Positions 8,480-11,713 of a DNA stretch of 11,713 nt are shown here, one piece after another (within the stretch, counting starts at the first letter, position 1; each line of letters opens with the position of its first letter). Source of the stretch: Cudoniella acicularis (Eukaryota; Ascomycota; Leotiomycetes; Helotiales; Helotiaceae); the NCBI GenBank assembly GCA_013054445.1, contig JAAMPI010001659.1, forward strand, positions 1 to 11,713, in the 5' to 3' direction. Both the position numbers and the translations under genes were made by a program. Below the pieces are notes generated by a model, which saw only the letters and a program-made list of their open reading frames with translations, searched no databases and was not told the origin of the DNA.

Positions 8480-9442
8480 TCAGATTCCCAACCCCTCAAA
8501 CACATCCACCCACCTCTCAAACTTATTTTGAACACTCAACTCCTTCTCCCTACTCTCCACCTTCTTCACCGCCTCACTGCGCCTCCTCCTCACACCCAAA
8601 CTCTCCCTCTCACAATCCACAACACTGTCATCGAAAATTTCCTCCTTGCGCCAAAGCACCACCAGCAAGAACTTCGCTCTACATCGTCGACACTGGCTTC
8701 CATACCACTCTATATCTTCCTTTTCAAAACAATCTATCTCCTTCCAAAAAGCTCGATAAGTCTCGACTTCGAGATCAAAACGGCCGAAGGCAGACGAAGG
8801 TTTATACACCCAGCACCCCTCACATCTACTCAGATCACCCCACAAACTCTTTTCCTCGTACAGCAATTCGCCGAGACATCTTTCCCACGCGATATCCTCC
8901 GCGTCGCGTAAGAACCAGTCTTCATACAGCCAATTCAGCGTGTAGTTCTCGCAGATACTGATCTGAAGGGAAAGACCAAAGGGGTACCGATGGATGTTAT
9001 AGCTGGGAAAATTGTACAAGGCGTGAAAAACACCGTGGTAATACCGGTTTGTGAGACCGAGACACATTTGCGTTACTGGATCTGCATGAGCCAGGATCAA
9101 GATGTCGAGTTCAGTGGGTAGAGAGTGGAATAGTTGCTGCCATCGTTCTCTTTTGCTCGAGGACTCGGGGTTGTAAGCGAGGAGGGAAAAGGGGTGGTTC
9201 GAAGCGAGAGCTTGATGTTCCCTGCAGTCATTGATGTTGCTGGAAGTGCGGCCTCTTTTCGAGCCGCGGCGCTGGCGTCTGCATGGATGTGGATCAGTTC
9301 CTTACGTTCCTGAAAAAAAAAACAAGGAAGATTGTGAAGGAGTGGTTTGGAAAATTAGGAAAGTGACTCACGCGAAAGTGACTCACGCGTTCTGGCTGCC
9401 TGGAGCCACGCCCATGCCCATGCCCACGGGTGAAACATCCAT
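8480..9442 (-). CDS. F-box domain protein with two CxxC pairs (spliced 5' end)
   Basis: The main exon runs on the minus strand from about 9278 to 8480 (stop TGA). No in-frame ATG precedes the F-box before a stop at 9304, so a 5' exon is needed. The best model starts at ATG 9442 (MDVSPVGMGMGVAPGSQN), splices at GTGAGT (9386) and re-enters after CATGCAG at 9278, with a CTGAT branch at 9297-9293. This gives 284 residues and a 108-nt intron. Other acceptors in the same phase (TTCCAG, CTGCAG further in) cannot be excluded. The F-box is at about 66-108 (LFHSLPTELDILILAHADPV, MCLGLTNRYYHGVFHAL). Downstream, C171/C174 (CEGC) and C215/C218 (CRRC) could bind zinc, as often seen in fungal F-box-like proteins, and a basic region (RRRR, about 248-251) precedes the C-terminus. 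Likely a substrate receptor of an SCF ubiquitin ligase; target unknown. Main exon well supported, exon 1 moderately. Confidence 0.72.
9360..9389. repeat. Tandem duplication of a 15-bp unit with TGACTCA cores
   Basis: AAAGTGACTCACGCG occurs twice in a row without mismatch. Each copy holds TGACTCA (9364-9370 and 9379-9385), the binding core of bZIP factors Gcn4/CpcA and AP-1. Read on the minus strand each copy also holds GTGAGT, the 5' splice site of the downstream F-box gene. Only the first GTGAGT keeps the frame open. Confidence 0.8.
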
Positions 9443-9697
9443 TTCCAAACTGAATCTGCGCTGTGCTGCCTCAGGATCCCTCTCTCTTCCGCATTCACAC
9501 TTTCTCCTTTTTTTGTTATCCGATTTGGCTTTCTCTCCAAAATTATCTTTTGCTCCTCAAAGCACCCCTCCCTCTCTCTTCAAATGAATTTCGGGATTCG
9601 AATCTCCTTAACGCACAGGAAGAGGCAAGGCAGCAGATCAAGAAACGAGGAAGAATTTCGAGAAAGGGAGAAGAGGAAGAGGATATAAGGGGTCGCC

Positions 9698-9705
9698 TTT
9701 ATATA
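9698..9705 (-). promoter_or_regulatory. TATA-box candidate for the minus-strand F-box gene
   Basis: TATATAAA reads on the minus strand about 255 bases upstream of ATG 9442. Between them lie purine-rich (on plus) tracts at 9619-9690, which are pyrimidine-rich on the transcribed-sense strand, as is usual for fungal promoters. Position fits a leader of roughly 200 bases. Confidence 0.35.
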
Positions 9706-9945
9706 TGTATGAGAGAGAGGGCGTGATGTGAACTTCAGGCAAGCACCGCGAACGAAAAAAAAAAAAAAAGGTAAGCAAAGGCAACGAAACGCTACCGGGC
9801 GTGCGTATGAATCATGAGGCAGGCATGAAGGGTGTGGGCGTCCTTTCCTTAGCCCTGTCCTCGCCCTCTGCCCGGTACAACTGTTCCTTCATTTGTTCCC
9901 CCAAAAAAACGTGGCTTCACCGAGCCTAGAAGCGTTAAAAAAAGC

Positions 9946-10250
9946 AAAATTTTAGAATTTGTGTTTAGTGAATAATGTGTTTTAGTGTGTAATTTTAGTA
10001 AGGTTTGGTGGGAAGGTGTCAGGCTGGATTGGGGTCGGGGACTCGTGGTGTCTTGCCTTTTTGGTTTCGCCGGGTTTGTGTACGTAGTAAGGTGGTTTGG
10101 TTTGGGTATAGAGTGGCGGTACACGGTGGTGGTAGCCTCTAGAGCCTAGCCTCGGTGTGATAGGTCCCGTGATTGTGGGTTGTGCTAGGTGGTATTAGTT
10201 GAAGTGGATAGAGGGTGAAAAGTGTAGTGGTTGAGAAATTTTAGTGAAAG
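9946..10250 (+). other. GT-rich, C-poor strand-asymmetric tract
   Basis: From 9946 to 10019 the plus strand contains no C at all. The next 230 bases stay strongly G and T rich with clusters such as GGTGGTGGTAG and GGATTGGGGTCGGGG. The minus strand is the A/C-rich mirror. Confidence 0.6.
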
Positions 10251-10991
10251 AGGGCTCTCGCTCTTTGTTGCCGTGCCCCGTGATAAGGAGCCTTGTGCAG
10301 GAGCATGACCTTCCTTGTTATACTTCACACATTCGGCAATTAAATGGCCCGCTTACTTATAGCAAAGTTTTGCGGAGGAGATATTTGGTAAAGTTCTGTT
10401 ACTTTACCAAGTATGTTTCTTACTCGGCCAGGCCCTTTCGGAGTTCCCTGAGTGTAAATGAGAGTCTGGGTATGGTTAAAAGGAGGCAACGTAGTTATGG
10501 GATAGCGACTCAGACCCGTCAAGTAGCTCGCCCACCCTCCCAGCCGATCAGCGTGTCATAGTTTCTGCGCAAAAAGGACTGAGTGATTTTGCTACCGTAA
10601 AACAATGATACTTTCAACTAGATTGGAGACCCTGTCTGGATACGCTCAACCCAGTATCTATATAACTACCCCAAAATTAATTCCGTTACCCGTGTCAAAT
10701 GAAATGTAACCCAGCCGGGACTTCTAAAAAATAGGTAGCCTCTTTTCAAGGAAAGTGGTGACCAATTTACTCCGAGAAGATATGTGGACTCGAAAAAGCA
10801 TTTGGTTAAAACTCTACCTGATTTTGGTGAAAATAACTTTAAATTTACCAATTGGGTGATTCAAATCTTTTTTTGATACAATAGAAAGACGAGACGCAAA
10901 ATTATAAGTATTTTTGGGATTGTGAACAGTGAGGGGGGGGGAAGAAGAGTTGACCCTCCCACTCAACCGGCCACTCGCTAGCGCCATCAAC

Positions 10992-11000
10992 TATATAAAT
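10992..11000 (+). promoter_or_regulatory. TATA-box candidate TATATAAAT
   Basis: A consensus-like TATA element is followed by a C-rich pyrimidine stretch (11010-11090), as at a fungal start region. It could drive a plus-strand transcript reaching the right edge, where splice-like signals are seen. No coding sequence is visible directly after it. Confidence 0.3.
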
Positions 11001-11134
11001 CAAAACATTATTTCCCCCTCAACGCAAACACCTCTCTAGTTTACTGGTAAAAGCACTAACCCCTCCTCCCCCCTCCCAGAAAATCAACTATCCCAGCACA
11101 GAACTGGTCCAGACAAAGACCCTAAACTAGCCAT

Positions 11135-11264
11135 CCAGATCCACAACTGGACTCCAAAACGTGTAAAAGCGCATACGGTTTAACTACACCAATATGGATT
11201 CCCGCAATGGGCACACAGAATTTAAAACCAGGCCTGTAATAAGTTCCAGAACCAAAACTGGACT
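11135..11264 (+). repeat. Two near-identical 19-bp units 111 bases apart
   Basis: CCAGATCCACAACTGGACT (11135-11153) and CCAGAACCAAAACTGGACT (11246-11264) differ at two positions. Each carries a CCAG...CTGG inverted pair, and CTGGTCCAG at 11104-11112 is a related palindrome. Origin is unknown. Confidence 0.5.
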
Positions 11265-11508
11265 TTAAATAGAGCACGGAATATAAATCAGTGTAGCTTG
11301 GTTTTGTACAGTTTCTACCCAAGTGTCCTACGTGCTGCCGCTTGGTTGGGGTTGGAGTTTTGCTGTTTTTGAGGATGGTGCCGTGTTTTTTTATTTTTAT
11401 TTTATAGAGATGTCTTCTGCCTTTCTCTACGCTGTATATATCACAACAAATATATGATTTATTTTTCCTTTTTGCAGGCTTATAATTGAAATTCTACTGT
11501 GATCCGAG

Positions 11509-11579
11509 GTACTTCTTACATTCCAAAAGTAAAGGCCTGACAATACTAGATATCAAGAGATGCTAACCTGTCTTACCAG
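11509..11579 (+). other. Intron-like segment, probably in a 5' UTR
   Basis: GTACTT at 11509 pairs with a strong acceptor: TGCTAAC branch point at 11561-11567 followed by CTGTCTTACCAG ending at 11579. A second T-rich acceptor (CTTTTTGCAG) ends at 11477. The bases between 11478 and 11508 have stops in all frames, so any exon there is untranslated. Confidence 0.35.
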
Positions 11580-11666
11580 TCAAGAGAGAGTACTTTTCTC
11601 GTTGACGCAAACTTTTCTTTTTGGCGTGTGAGTTTTGTACGAATTCAGAGAGAGCAAAAAAATACA

Positions 11667-11713
11667 ATGAGTAAGCTCAACACATATAGTATAAATGTGT
11701 CGCCGCATCGGCA
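11667..11713 (+). CDS. Possible 5' end of a gene cut by the window edge
   Basis: ATG at 11667 has A at -3 and stays open to the end of the window, starting MSKLNTYSINVSPHR. It follows the intron-like signals upstream. Fifteen codons are too few to judge, so this is a weak call. Confidence 0.2.
   Translation, partial: MSKLNTYSINVSPHR

Larger units (their letters stand above)
9443..11713. other. Long right-hand stretch, mostly non-coding
   Basis: The left 300 bases serve as promoter and leader of the minus-strand F-box gene. A15 at 9756-9770, a C-depleted GT-rich tract at 9946-10250, AT-rich sequence from 10560 to 10920 and a G-run near 10932 follow. Open frames such as 10244-10561 plus, 10666-10851 minus and 11122-11322 minus have no recognisable domain. 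The composition suggests accessory or degenerate repeat-derived DNA, but I could not identify a transposon family or terminal repeats. Confidence 0.45.

Noticed and set aside
8389..8961. 190-codon plus-strand frame rich in Pro, Ser and Thr
   Set aside because: Its composition is the mirror of the minus-strand F-box coding sequence, which has a recognisable domain.
9231..9587. 118-codon plus-strand frame with a KVTHAKVTHA repeat
   Set aside because: The peptide repeat is just the 15-bp DNA tandem read in frame; the region fits the 5' end and intron of the minus-strand gene.
10244..11322. Possible transposon coding remnants
   Set aside because: Three small frames were read for reverse transcriptase, integrase or transposase motifs; none was found, nor terminal repeats.

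Overview
This window looks like nuclear DNA from a filamentous ascomycete (Pezizomycotina, perhaps Leotiomycetes). Short GT-AG introns of 47-108 nt carry fungal CTRAY branch points, intergenic gaps are long and AT-rich, and F-box genes of a type common in that group are present. The genus is not determined. No bacterial features, CRISPR arrays, tRNA, rRNA or intact transposons were recognised.

Layout, left to right. 1-1960 has no gene I can support, but holds a near-perfect hairpin (1799-1839). 2204-2877 (+) is a two-exon Alba-domain protein of the RNase P/MRP Rpp25/Pop6 type; its true N-terminus is unresolved because a long open frame upstream lacks an ATG. Convergent to it, 3850-3348 (-) is a complete two-exon VTC1, a subunit of the vacuolar polyphosphate polymerase complex. 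A 1.7 kb gap follows, with one possible orphan exon (4753-5080) and promoter-like palindromes. 5572-6239 (+) is a four-exon Tctex-type dynein light chain. 7281-7889 (+) is an F-box/Cys-rich protein with a long leader. Convergent to it, 9442-8480 (-) is a second F-box protein with a spliced, ambiguous 5' end. 9443-11713 is largely non-coding: the promoter of that second gene, a C-depleted GT-rich tract, AT-rich sequence, and at the far right edge splice-like signals and the possible start of another gene.

Most of these genes were recovered only by splicing exons. VTC1, Tctex and the Alba protein are conserved housekeeping genes with unrelated roles (polyphosphate and membrane, microtubule motor, RNA processing). 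There is no sign of a metabolic cluster or defence island. The parts that merit a second look are splicing and leader details: a branch-adjacent CAG that appears to be skipped, duplicated 5' splice sites inside a tandem Gcn4/AP-1-like repeat, a stop-start overlap in a leader, and the frame break before the Alba gene. I did not find a convincing new multi-gene system.
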